From contig JAJOZX010012221.1 of assembly GCA_023014485.1 (NCBI GenBank), forward strand, positions 1 to 64,000: a DNA stretch of 64,000 nucleotides. The letters run 5' to 3'. Positions 43,888-54,659 of the stretch are shown piece after piece. The notes below the pieces were generated by a model. The model made no database searches, was not told the origin of the DNA, and saw only the letters and a program-made list of their open reading frames with translations. The position numbers and the translations under genes are program-made. How positions within the stretch are numbered: position 1 is the first letter of the stretch; each line of letters starts with the position of its first letter. The stretch is from Bathynomus jamesi (taxonomy: Eukaryota; Arthropoda; Malacostraca; Isopoda; Cirolanidae).

Positions 43888-44288
43888 GTGTCCCATAAGT
43901 CCGGCATCATAGGAGAAATTCATATTTTTATATTTCTACAAACCATAATTCATATTTTTCTCTTTCTACATTTCTACAGGCCATAATGTCTGTGAGCAAG
44001 GAAGAACGAATCCAGATAATTCTACTCATTGATTTTTATCTCTGGGGCCCCTTGAAAGCGCTGGTATACGCAAAGAAAATTAGGATGTTGAACATTTTCG
44101 GCAGCGCATTATTGGGGCATGTAACACCATTACTCCAGACATCATTCACCGTGTGCTTGCTTGGGTATCACGTCTGAATTTGTGTATTGAAAACAATGGT
44201 GGACATATTGAGCACGTTCTGTAAATAAAAGCTTTTGTTTTGGCTTTTTTTATTATTTTTCCTATGATGCCGGACTTATGGGACACTG
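43885..44288 (+). mobile_element. 404-bp deletion derivative of a mariner-type element
   Basis: TIRs CAGGTGTCCCATAAGTCCGG (43885) and, from 44288 on the other strand, CAGTGTCCCATAAGTCCGGC, continuing inward over ATCATAGGA. The inside holds only the first codons of a transposase (MSVSKEERIQIILL at 43986) fused to its last part: DFYLWGPLKALVYAKKIRML, then in another frame WVSRLNLCIENNGGHIEHVL. Everything between, including the first two catalytic acids, is gone. It sits between two (TA)n arrays. Confidence 0.85.
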
Positions 44289-44302
44289 TGTGTGTGTGTG
44301 AT

Positions 44303-44357
<55 letters not shown>
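44289..44357. repeat. (TG)n/(TA)n microsatellite
   Basis: A short TG run followed by TA units. Confidence 0.9.
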
Positions 44358-44359
<2 letters not shown>

Positions 44360-46225
44360 CAATTTCTTTCTTGTAGGTTTAATTAAGTCGATTAAAGTTG
44401 GAGGCACGTTACCCCCATATAGCTACTGCTATAGTATATATATGAGAATAAAATGTTTATTTACTGCTGAACGACTTTAATTCTTACATATGGAAAACTG
44501 CAGTATTAACCCATTTGCAAATTATTTCACTGAGTGGATGTGATTTTTTTATTTTTTTTATTTTTTTTAAGAGCAAGTTTTGGAACTTGGGTTGTTTTCA
44601 TCATACGTTTGGTATGAATTAAAACGTCTCTCAAAATATGCACGTGTATTTTACGTTTTAAATATCTTGAATACTTAAGCAGTTCATAGTGCTAACGAAG
44701 TGGGTGTGATGTGTTTTTCGCAATTCAAACATTATCTCAAGGTCGTAAACTCTCAAAGTTCTTCAACATGGGAATGATGTAGAGCAGTGGTTCTTAAACT
44801 TCTACACAAAAGGGACCGGCAAAAATCGGCTAAAAATACCGCGGACCGGCACTTGGAAACCACTTCACTCAGGGTCTTATACCTTACTACGTCATACATC
44901 TCCAATAACTTTATACAGTAATATTTTAGTGAAAAAAGGATGTTTATTTGCTCATAATAAAGTTGTTGTTTAGTCGCTCATAATTGTATAACAACACAGA
45001 AAATAGACATTACAGTTTTGACAAATCATAATCAAAACAATGATAACGCGTACACTTATGAATTCATCTTTACGTACATACACGCGCGCGCAACTTTACA
45101 CAACTTCACTGACATAGGCATATAATGCACAAGGAATCAAATAAATAAAGCATAATCTTTATTGATACTAGCACGCACAGACTTAAACCATCCATAGGCG
45201 TACACAGACATACGCATCTGTAGAAAAGAACCTTTTCAGAATGGCAAATGTATTGATTTATTTTTAATGCAACATTTGTTTTCACTGAGAAAGGTGTGCT
45301 TAGTGCTTACGTCTCCCTCGCAAGTTCGTTTCTGTCAGCACCGGTAGCTTTACTTCCGCGCAACGGCTGTTTAGAAACATTGGTGTAAAGTATAAAATCA
45401 TTCACAATATAAATACATCGGTTTTAGTTTGAACATTTTTATATAATTTTTCTATAATTTGAAGCGTACTCAAATCTTCGAAAAATCGAGTGTGTTGCAT
45501 TATTTATTATATTTTAATATTAGCATTTATACTTTCCTGGTTTCGGAATTTTTATTTAAAAGAAGTGGGCCATGCACGAGCCTTGCCTCTGTGCATGAAA
45601 AGGAATTTTTGCGTGATCCTCCAGGACGTTCAAAGGAAACCATAAAAAGTGAACATTGTCAGATTATACACGAGTCATTTCATTTTTTTTGTCGTTAAAT
45701 AAATTATTCTGATATAATCCATTTTCTTCATTTTTTTTAAATAGAAATTTGCCCTATTTTTAAATTGTATAAAATTTGGAATGGATTTTTCCATCCCTTT
45801 TGTCCTCTCACCAGCCGGAACGGAAGTTTTGTCTCCTAATTTCAAATGGTTGAAACTCAGATTTGGGTCTCTCCAGGAAATGATCGCTTTCAGAACTCAT
45901 TTCATTCTCTTACTGGAGATCCAGCAGTAGCCTGCAGTGTGTTATCGCGTCGCATCACGGAGTTTAGTGAAGGTGACGCGTCAACGCTGTACGACCTTCC
46001 CAAACTGACCTGAACATCATACCAAGATGTACAGGCTAGAAATGAAGACTCGCTTTGCGTATGCGCGGCAATGCGTCTCGGTTATATCGGCTGCGCGAAT
46101 GCTGACGCGCAGTCTTAACGTCATAGTAAGCAAAGCAGAGAGAGTTACAAGGAAAAGAAGTACCTCAAAAGACCTTGCGGCCCATACCGAGGAGGTACCA
46201 ATGGCAACGGGTGCCAGGGAAAATT
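44358..46225. other. Mostly featureless; one hAT-like end and a GC-richer patch
   Basis: At 44784 CAGTGGTTCTTAAACTTCTA, followed by GACCGGCAAAAATCGG and GCGGACCGGC, looks like a hAT MITE end, but I see no partner. At 45950-46200 a CpG-rich patch has a short plus-strand frame with no recognisable motif. It may be a SINE or the 3' region of the following LINE. No supported gene. Confidence 0.35.
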
Positions 46226-46235
46226 TTGTACACAC

Positions 46236-47060
46236 TCAAATAGTGTGCAAGATTTGGTCTAACCTTTTCTTGAACTGATCCACAGAGGAACTGTTCACAA
46301 CTTCCGAAGGTAACCTGTTCCATGTGTCACAGATCTTATACGTAAAGTAATTCCCACACACACTAGTCCTAAACCGTTTCAAATCCAACTTCCAACCATT
46401 GTTGCGAGTTGGGTTATCATTTAAACTAAACATACTTCTAAATTCGACATCGTTGAACCCGCGTAAGAGCTTGAAAACCTCAATCAGTTGACCGCGCAGC
46501 CTTCGAGTTTCAAGCGAAAACAAGTTCAGGGCGCGTAACCGTCGATTGTAGCCCATATGCCTAACGGAAGGGATTAACTTTGTGGCCCTCGCCTGCACTC
46601 GCTCCAGCCTCTCAATATCTTTCCTGAGGGTGGGCGACCAGAACTGCACAGCATACTCCAGGTGCGGCCGAACAAGGGAATTGTACAGTGAGAGCACAAT
46701 CTCCTTGTTCCGAAACTGAAATTGCCTCCTGATATAACCCAATAGTTTCTGGGCTTTCTTTTCCACCTCTACACACTGTTTCGTAAACTTAAGGTCGCTG
46801 CTAATTAGCACACCCAAGTCCTTTTCTAAATCAGTCACCTCGATATTACTACCCAACATCGAGTAGTCCGACTTGGGATTGGCATAGCCAATGTGCATCA
46901 CTTTGCATTTACCCAAGTTAAACGGCATTTGCCATTTTTCGGACCACTCTCCTATCCTACCTAGGTCCGCACGCAGTTCCTCGATCGCTTCGGGCGTCCC
47001 AACATTGGCCCCAAGCTTTGTATCATCAGCGACGTAGGTTTGTTCATTCTTCATTTCGTT
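46236..47060 (-). pseudogene. LINE (related to family B) reverse transcriptase C-terminal part, open frame
   Basis: An uninterrupted 272-codon frame from 47054 to 46239. It starts inside motif C (YVADDTKLGANVGTPEAIEE), then DLGRIGEWSEKWQMPFNLGK, CKVMHIG, KDLGVLISSDLKFTKQCVEV, LVRPHLEYAVQFWSPTLRKD, RVQARATKLIPSVRHMGYNR and the tail YKICDTWNRLPSEVVNSSSV. It matches the organisation of 9401-10084 but is clearly diverged. The 5' end is truncated at about 47060. GC content is higher than the surroundings and the frame is intact, which suggests a relatively young insertion. Confidence 0.85.
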
Positions 47061-47176
47061 ACGTTACCAAATGATTCCATGTAGGCTGTGCTGTGATCGT
47101 TTTTTTTTTATTAATTATAAAGAATAACCACGAGTATTTGTATTAAAATAATAACTGGCCTCGTGTTTTAGCAATA

Positions 47177-47177
47177 T

Positions 47178-47253
<76 letters not shown>
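47177..47253. repeat. (TC)n/(TA)n microsatellite
   Basis: About 12 TC units followed by about 26 TA units. Confidence 0.92.
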
Positions 47254-47260
<7 letters not shown>

Positions 47261-48376
47261 TTAAAGCTATGTAATAATTATGAATAATGAGTATTTCTAA
47301 AGTTATAATTTTTTATATATTTAACGGGTTAAAAAAAATATTGCGAATATTGTTGAGACAAATATTCGATTTCAATCTTAGCCTGGAAACTGCTGAATCA
47401 ATGCTAAATTTAATGGCAGTTGCAAAATTTATTATTCTTTATCAATAACCAATATTTTTGCAGTATAAAGTTTCATATCACTGAACTTAGCAGCTGTATG
47501 TAGGCCTACATACATACAGGTGCATATAGTTTGAATGCATGCATACTCGTATATATGATAGTTAAATACATGCAATTAAATGCAATATTTAAAATTCACA
47601 AAATATCGCATATTAGAAGCAGTCAGTCTGCTAACTATCCAATTACCGGTTTATATACATGCATATTGTATGTATATTTACTTATTTATACGGACTTTCC
47701 TCCATTAGATCGACACGACCATAACATCGACACTAAAAAACTAACTTCACCTAACCCACAATATACTTGTCGATAGAGTGACGAGTCCAACAGATATTGT
47801 AATTTCGAGTAGTACACCAGATGCAACGAAATCTGTGGCCGAAGATTTTAAATACACTCGTACTAGTAGTATCTGGGCACACAGTTTCAAACTTGTCCGC
47901 TTTAAGTTACGGAGCATTTGTCGTTGTTTTGGAACTTTAACTCAGATTTAGCTTTAAGTCGTGTGACTAAGGTGACCTACAACTTTACATAAGTTCAAAA
48001 CCACAGGTTGCTACATTATCTGGAAGCGGAGGACTGTCACCCATCCAACTAATACCTAGACCTAATGTGTCTCAACTTCGCATCACCACCACTTTTAACC
48101 ACCACTCTTAACGTAACGTCATCACCACAAAAATGTGGTGATGACGTTATTAAAATGTTCTGCCAAACGTTTTAACTTACTGAAAAGTAACCATAACATA
48201 ATTGAAAGGTAGCATGTAAAATTTTAGAACATTGAAAATTTGCAAGTGTTACCAAATAACATTTCTAAAGAATTTATAAAATATCTTTAACGTTTAGAAT
48301 GTTTACACGTCTGAATGTTCTTTGTTTTAAAGTAAAAATGTATAGTCCAGGAAATGTGATAACATTTTTATATCTA
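47254..48376. other. Gene-free stretch with two diverged repeats and a perfect hairpin
   Basis: Contains relatives of 20920-20975 (at 47757-47825) and of 40545-40640 (at 47985-48075). The perfect hairpin at 48114-48149 is listed separately. No coding signal. Confidence 0.45.
48114..48149. other. Perfect 15-bp hairpin with 6-nt loop
   Basis: TAACGTCATCACCAC, loop AAAAAT, then GTGGTGATGACGTTA. The arm holds a CRE/ATF-like TGACGT word. It is probably a chance or replication-derived palindrome. No gene is adjacent. Confidence 0.7.
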
Positions 48377-49720
48377 CGAAGGCCACTCAATATGTTTTGC
48401 CCCACCTTTTCTCTTTTTTCCCCCCCAAGTTTCCTTGTAAGTTCCAGAAATTTTGTACACAGGTAGTTACATACCTTTTGTACAAGTTTTTATTTTTCCA
48501 CATAGTTTCCATCCTTTTCTATGGCTTTCCTCCACCTCGAAACAAGGGCCTTTATTCCTTGCTGGTAAAAGTCCGCTGGTTGCCGCTGGGGCCACCTCTT
48601 AACCTCTTTAACAACAACATCGTCACTCTGAAACTTTCTTCCACGAATAGCATCCTTCATTGGCCCAAACAAATGGAAGTCTGAAGGTATGGAGGGTGGG
48701 GTAACACAGTCAAGCGCATTTTTGTGATGGACTCTCTTATTTGCAAACTGTTGTGTGGTCTTGCGTTATCGTGCAAAAGAATGACATCATCTAGTTTTCT
48801 CTCCGGTCGAACTCACTTTATACGTCTCTGGAGTCTCTGTAGGGTAGCAATATATGCCTCTGGGGTGATTGTTTGTCCTTTCTTCATTTTTCCGCCAGAA
48901 TCACCCCTTTCATGTCCCAGAAGATGGTGGTCATAACCTTTTGTGCAGAGGGAGCCATTTTGAACTTTCTTGCGTTGCGTTGGGAGTCTGCGTGATGCCA
49001 CTCCATGGATTGGCGTTTTGTTTCAGGTTCAAAGTGGTGTACCCAAGTCTCATCCCCAGTCACAATTCATGAAAGGAAGTCATCCCCTTCTATCTCGTAT
49101 CGAACCAACGACTCAGGAGCAATTTCTTTTCTTTGGGCTTTGTGATCTTGTCAGTCAGTTGGCGAGGAACAAACCGTGAACACATTTTTTTAGTATCCCA
49201 GTTGCTGAAATATCGTATTCACACTTCCTTCATTATCCTAGTTCCAGTGATAGCTCTTTGTATGTGACGCGCCGATTTGATCGAATGATGCTGTTAGCAC
49301 GTTGCACAGTGTGAGATGTCACAACCGATGCCGAGCGACCGCTGCGTGGCTCATCATCGAGGCTGGCTCTCCCTCTCTCTCTCCGATGATCTCACACGTT
49401 TAGACCAGCGTCCAACTGTGCTTCGATCAACAGCATCATCTTCGTAAACGTTTTGTAGACGTTTGTGAATATTTCCAACTGTTTCCTTCTCTGCAGTTAA
49501 GAACTCGATAACGTCTCTCTGGCGTTTGACAGTGATGTGGGTTGTAAACATTCTCGAAACTACGTTAATCATCAGTTTTATACAAGGATGGGAGGTTCAA
49601 ACTGGAAAAATCGGATTATGTGAAGGGCAGACTCAAACTTACGGCCCAAGAGACATTTCAGCCCGATGGCCTATTATTTAGCTAAGAAAAAAGGGTGAGG
49701 TAAAATATGAGTGCCCCTAG
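48377..49720 (-). mobile_element. DD34D mariner copy 3, inactive
   Basis: TIRs CGAAGGCCACTCAATATGTT (48377) and CTAGGGGCACTCATATTTTA (read from 49720), each flanked by TA. Transposase pieces on the minus strand: KRQRDVIEFLTAEKETVGNI, then IHKRLQNVYEDDAVDRSTVG (49572-49354), SEGSVNTIFQQLGY-like, GDDFLS followed by TGA, then VTGDETWVHHFEPE with the first Asp intact (about 49040-49070), and PMKDAIRGRKFQSDDVVVKE near 48650. About 1344 bp. It shares the TGA after GDDFLS with copy 1. Confidence 0.87.
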
Positions 49721-49888
49721 TAGTTTCAATAAAGTATTTATATTTATTATTTTATTTATTACATTAATATAACATATATATGTAATATAAAAAATAAAAT
49801 ATGGTACTTGTGGGTTATCTGTCGCCACTTTTTAATATACCTATTGGTTATCTGTTTCCACTTTTTACTTGTGGGTCATTTATTTTTT

Positions 49889-49964
49889 GGTTAGGTTAGT
49901 GTGTGGTTAGGTTAGTGTGTGGTTAGGTTAGTGTGTGGTTAGGTTAGTGTGTGGTTAGGTTAGC
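49889..49964. repeat. Minisatellite of GGTTAGGTTAGTGTGT (16-bp unit, about 4.7 copies)
   Basis: Near-perfect tandem copies built from telomere-like TTAGG words. They lie inside the Merlin element where the N-terminal transposase coding sequence would be expected. Confidence 0.88.
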
Positions 49965-50484
49965 CAACCTAGAGCAAACCAAGATCGGCGGCGAAGGAAT
50001 AGTGGTTGAGATCGATGAGAGCCTGTTCACGAGGCGTAAAAACAATGCCGGACGCATTTTACCACAACAATGGATGTTCGGAGGAATTTGCCGTGAAACA
50101 AACGACTGCTTCATCGTTCAAGTTCCCAACCGCTCTGCTGCAACTCTCTTGGCTGCCATTGTGGAAAACATCGCCGAAGGTTCCATTATCTACTCCGACA
50201 GCTGGCGAGGATATAAGACCACCGACCTCCAGGAGGCTGGCTTCCAACATTTCAAGGTTAATCATCGATACAATTTCGTTGATGCAGATACCGGAGTCCA
50301 CACTCAAAATATCGAACGCTTGTGGGGATCAGCAAAGTGGAGGAACAAGCGTCACCGAGGAACGGCCCGACACCATCTTAAGACCTACCTGGCCGAGTTC
50401 ATGTGGAGGAGCAAGCTACCCGCTAGTGTCGACCCATTCGACGGCATCCTGGAGGCCATCGCCGCGTTCATGCCACCCGAATAA
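49951..50484 (+). CDS. Merlin transposase catalytic domain (DDE_Tnp_IS1595/ISXO2-like), N-terminally truncated
   Basis: An open 177-codon frame without an upstream ATG: it begins in the TTAGG-like repeat, and the first in-frame Met is in QQWMFGGICRETN. The catalytic triad is visible: Asp in VVEIDESLF, Asp in IIYSDSWRGYK, and Glu in THTQNIERLWGSAKW-type context (HTQNIERLWGS). The end is KTYLAEFMWRSK, then a Pro-rich tail to the TAA at 50482. The usual N-terminal zinc ribbon/HTH of about 100 residues is missing. Codons are GC-rich (clearly above the AT-rich flanks) and there is no stop, suggesting recent arrival. It may be an exon of a spliced gene or a truncated copy. Confidence 0.82.
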   Translation: MVRLANLEQTKIGGEGIVVEIDESLFTRRKNNAGRILPQQWMFGGICRETNDCFIVQVPNRSAATLLAAIVENIAEGSIIYSDSWRGYKTTDLQEAGFQHFKVNHRYNFVDADTGVHTQNIERLWGSAKWRNKRHRGTARHHLKTYLAEFMWRSKLPASVDPFDGILEAIAAFMPPE

Positions 50485-50620
50485 TATGATTAATGTTTGT
50501 TATTTTGAGAAATAAAAATAATTTAAGAAAAAATAGTATATTTTTGTAAAAATGGCAACATGATAACACACATCTGTATTTGTGAAAAAGTTGGAAAATT
50601 AAATTAAAAAGTGGCGACAG

Positions 50621-51360
50621 TTTTCTTACCACCTCTCCATATCAAACTTGGTTTGATGAAAAAGTTTGTAAAAGCCATGAATAAAGACAGACCTGGATTG
50701 CTTTATGTCAAACAGAAATTCCTTAGAATCAGTGAAGCGAAAATCAAAAGGCATTTTTGTCGGCCCACAGATCAGAGAAGTGATGAAAGAGACTCCATTT
50801 GATGAGTCTTTGAATGAGGTTGAAAGAACAGCATGGAAAGCTTTCAAAGAAGTGACCACGAATTTCCTCGGCAGCGTCAAGTCAGAAAATTGTTTCCCTG
50901 GTGGAGCAAATACTTAGTGCTTACCAAGCCATTGGGTGTAACATGTTTTTGAAAATGCATTTCCTGCACCCCTACCTGGACTTCATCCCATCAAACCTGG
51001 GCGCTGTCAGCGATGAGCATGGTGAAAGATTTCATCAGGATATATCAACCATGGAAAAGCGGTACCAAAGAAGATATAGCCCCAGTATGTTGGCCGACTA
51101 CTGTTGGACACTTGTAAGAGAAGCCCATAGTACTAGTTATAAGCGAAAATCAGCTGCAAAAACATTTTAGGTAAGGTACTCTTCTTTTTTGTACGATTAA
51201 ATATACCAAAAAAGTAAGATCTGTTCATTTTCATTTGCATTTCCTTCGAAATTGGTGAGTGATAGAAAAATTGTTTTCAAATTCGTAATCAGCGTAAAAA
51301 GGTACATTGGAATCGCATACATTCATTCAAAGGAGGAAAAAAGTTGTATTTTGTTCAGTG
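50621..51360 (+). pseudogene. CACTG-tipped element copy 2, 3' half of the putative transposase and right terminus
   Basis: Starts exactly at the Merlin end with VFLPPLHIKLGLMKKFVKAM, then VKQKFLRISEAKIK, GIFVGPQIREVMKETPFDES (after a frameshift near 50745), AWKAFKEVTTNFLG, and IGCNMFLKMHFLHPYLDFIP, then SNLGAVSDEHGERFHQDIST, ending KRKSAAKTF at 51168. The order and wording match 32150-32728. The non-coding tail again has GTGATAGAAAAATTG and ends TTTTGTTCAGTG at 51360, matching the CCAGTG tip of copy 1. The 5' half is missing. Three frameshifts or stops. Confidence 0.8.
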
Positions 51361-52068
51361 TAATTTATACGCTGAGACTTCAATTTCCATCAAGATATGG
51401 GAAATTCTTTCTTCGAAGAAGGGGCATTTTTATCAAAATTCGATGCTTGATGAAATACTTTTCGGAGAACTAATTCCTTGAAAATAATTTAATCGAAGTG
51501 GGTGGCGCCATCTATTGGAGGAAATGTAGATTAACCCATTAACTGCGCGAGCGCCCAGTTACGAATCGAGCAAAAAACGCGGGCTACGCAAAGATATGTC
51601 AGTTTAAATTTAAACCCGTAATATACTGTATACGGAGCTTCGCAGAAATGGTCAGAAGCGAGAGCCCGTGATATTACGGGTTGTGCAGCAAACGGGTTAA
51701 ATACTATTTCAGTTTATTTTTATTAACCGAATATAATTGCATGCATATCAATTTTAGTCAAGAATAGCATACTAAGTTTTAAGGTGAAATGCATTAAAAT
51801 AAATTTACTTTACCTGCGTGAGAATCGAACCGATGCCACTGAAGATTCAAATTTTGCGAGCCGCCACTTGGGTTTCTTGTTTTCAGGGATTTTCACTATT
51901 CCGGTTTTCCAGAACAAAATCGGCCATCGTCCCAGGATCCCAAGATTTCCCGTTTTATATAAAATGATGATAGTCTTAAAATGTTTAAGCATTAGTTAAA
52001 TCTAGATTAGTTAGTTAATATTAAATATATACATATTTTAACACTAATGATAAATATAATAAAGGATA
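51361..52068. other. AT-rich spacer; one tRNA-like B box
   Basis: Near 51811-51840 the minus strand has GGTTCGATTCTCACGCAGGT, a B-box-like word of a tRNA or SINE 3' half. I cannot fold a whole tRNA. Nothing else is recognised. Confidence 0.35.
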
Positions 52069-52076
52069 GTCTAGGC

Positions 52077-52290
52077 CAGCATTTCTTAACCTGGGGGAAA
52101 TTTCAGGAATTCAGGGGGGATTTACGGCAGAATTTTGTTTGGTGATCATATAATTAGTGTGCATTATAAGTCTGCTAATGTTATTAAATTTTGTTTTCGA
52201 GGCTACTTTTTTCCGTATCCTAATGGAAGGGGAAATCGGGTAGGGCGAACTGGTCGAAGGGGGAAATATGAAAAAGGTTAAGAACCGCTG
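52077..52290. repeat. hAT-type MITE with 8-bp target duplication
   Basis: Ends CAGCATTTCTTAACCTGGGG and, on the opposite strand, CAGCGGTTCTTAACCTTTTT. Flanking 8-mers GTCTAGGC (52069-52076) and GTCAAGGC (52291-52298) match at 7 of 8. 214 bp, non-coding. Confidence 0.85.
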
Positions 52291-52549
52291 GTCAAGGCCG
52301 AGTTTCAAACACTGCAGAAACACAAATACGCTGTACGAGTACGTATAGCTTAGGCGACTATGACTACAATGCTAATTTGCAGCTTTGCACTTCAACAAAA
52401 GTAAATTATAGTGTAATTTATACGAACACAACACATTTTATATATTTATAACTAATATTTAGTAAAAAATACTAATAGCAAAAAGCGTGCTACCGAATTG
52501 AAAATAATTGAAATTAAAATCCACTAAAAAACACAGTTCGATTCGAGGA

Positions 52550-52857
52550 AATCCCCGACTTCTTCCTCTGGGGTTATGTCAAAATGAAATGTTTGTTCCA
52601 CCAATGGCAACAACTTTTGGAACATTTGAACGAAAGGATACGTGAGGCTGTTAGAGAAGTTCAGTATGATATGCTACAAAATGTATGAAAGGAAACAGAA
52701 TACCGCTTTAAGGTCTGCAGAGCCGCAAAAAGAGTTCATATTAAACTTCTATAGCTTGAATTTTTCTTTATTTATATATCTTACTTTTCGCTGTAGCTTT
52801 TAGTTTTTTACAATAAATATTTAAAATTAGGAAGACCATTTGTAATCACCCGGTATA
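52550..52857 (+). pseudogene. DD41D mariner-type transposase C-terminal fragment
   Basis: Reads PDFFLWGYVKMKCLFHQWQQ, then LLEHLNERIREAVREVQYDM, LQNV-stop-KETEYRFKVCRAA and KRVHIKLL. This is the last third of a transposase like those at 42411 and 62780. It ends in CATTTGTAATCACCCGGTA at about 52838-52856, a degraded CACCC(T)G-TA terminus. The upstream part is missing. Confidence 0.7.
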
Positions 52858-52869
52858 TATATATATAAT

Positions 52870-53715
52870 GTATGAAAATTATTTCACGAAAGTAACACGT
52901 GAATAATATTTATGATGAAAATAACCACGAAGGAAAAAGGAAACAGAATGGTGCTCAAGCGCTTTCGTCTAATGACATCCTCAGGAACACTGAAATAAAT
53001 AACAAGTTCGAAACTATATATAGGTCACAAAAAAAATAGAAAAATAAAAATTGTAGGAGGAGCATACAAATTTATAAGGAAAAGCTATCGGGGTTTTAGC
53101 ACTTTGCCCCTCTTGTCTAAATCCGTTCTGAACGAGTTTAAAACAATAGGATCAAGCGCAAAAAGGCCCTGGCTAATATTGAAATTATTTGTAGGTTGAA
53201 TAATGGCAGACTCAAGAATATTTCTATTAACAATGTTGCTTGAGTGAAACAAAATTGAAGCATTATTCCAATCAATACAGTGGGATAACTCTGATAAATG
53301 GATGAAAAGGGCATTAGACGACTGTCCTTCTAACAGAATATTGATGCTGTTTTACACGCGTGTGCAAATCCTTTCCCGTCTGTCCATTGTAAAAGGAATC
53401 ACATTGTTTACAACTAATTTTATAGATAATGCCTGAATTATTGATATGGCTATTTTTTACTATGATATTTTTCACAATATTGTCATATGAAAATACTACA
53501 TTAATATTCAAAAGTTTAAGTACATTAGTAATGCCTAAAAAGCCTTGGAAAAATGGAAGTACTAAAATATTCTTCGATAAAAGAAAGTTCGTTTTGCCTT
53601 GTTAAGACAAGATTCCAAAAAAGCAGGTGGGTAACACAAATCGCTTCCAATACTTTGATTGGAAGCCCTTGAGCACCATTTTGTTTCCTTTTTCCTTCGT
53701 GGTTATTTTCATATA
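52870..53715. mobile_element. Penelope-like element, head-to-head partial copies (PLE-3, same family as PLE-1)
   Basis: The minus strand from about 53655 reads the end of the PLE protein in shifting frames: SDLCYPPAFLESCLNKAKRT-like, MNINVVFSYDNIVKNIIVKN, SGIIYKISCKQCDSFYNGQT, KDLHTRVKQHQYSV, with the tail to 52870 including the CTGAGGA...GAAAGCGCTTGAGCACC motif (52950-52985). On the plus strand, immediately right of the start (53664-53710), lies only the tail: CCCTTGAGCACCATTTTGTT, then CCTTCGTGGTTATTTTCAT. So again two copies point outward, here with a very short plus arm. Confidence 0.78.
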
Positions 53716-54659
53716 TTCCTATATACACATTGACAAATCTGACCTCATTTTTGTCATTCTTTTCCCTTTTCTTATTTTTCCTACCATCTCCGAAGGCAGT
53801 TTCTGATTACCATCGAAGTTAAGAAGGGAAAATACATTCTTTATGGAGGCTCATGAACAGCAAATTAACTCCAGCGAGAGGAGTAGCTGTTGTTGTTTTG
53901 GGTGTGACTTCGCTTGGCAGGCAAAATAATGGAACCAATTTAATTGGGGGAGTCAAGTTACACACACACACACACATTCTTTATTCTTTTACAGTACATA
54001 CGAAGGTATACTGTATATGTACAGTATAGTATACGTATTATTATTATTATACGAGTACAGTATTAAGTAAAATATGATCTTGCATTTTTTCATATTTGAC
54101 AATCGACTGATCAACTGCAGTTATGTTGAATTTCTGATCCATAAATGAAGCCCAAGATTCGTTTTTTAAATTATTCTTTCTCCTATCATTCAGTTATGAG
54201 CTGGAGATTACGAAGAGGCAAAGACCTGCGTCATTTTGACTCTTTTAACTCTTAACATATGGATACTTTTAATTCTTCAAACTTAACATTTCCTCAGTGT
54301 ATTTTTCAATTGTTTTCATTACCAAGTAAGTCAGTAATTTTATTTACTATTAATGAATCTGTGAAATAAGTGCGCGAAACTCTCGTCAGAAAGAGTTTCG
54401 GAAAATGCATTTTTGGTTTCAAACTAGTGGTTGTAAATGAGATGGGAAAGGTGATTTTGTGTTGGGTTCTACAACCAACCGTCCCGAATTTCCAGGGACA
54501 GTCCCGTTCTTAAGCAGTATCTCTTGGTGTTTTCTGTATTGACCCGTTTTTCTCCCATTTTTTCCCCGGTTTTCACGATCACTTGTTTGGTGGTGGTCAA
54601 ACGCTTAGTTCTTTCTCAATCTCACAGGGTCAAAATGGTATGCAAGTGTTAATCTTTCA
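53716..54659. other. Gene-free stretch
   Basis: Short (CA)n at 53961-53976 and TACTGTA-type words near 54000-54065. I see no coding signal or element ends. Confidence 0.4.

Larger units (their letters stand above)
49819..50620 (+). mobile_element. Merlin (IS1016/ISXO2-type) transposon, partly rearranged
   Basis: The left CTGTCGCCACTTTTTAAT (49819) and the right end, read on the other strand from 50620, CTGTCGCCACTTTTTAAT are identical over 18 bases. About 802 bp. A second, mutated copy of the left terminus (CTGTTTCCACTTTTTACTTG) lies 36 bp inside, within a partial tandem duplication. No clear 8-9 bp duplication of target. The right end abuts coding sequence of the CACTG-tipped element (copy 2). 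Confidence 0.7.
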
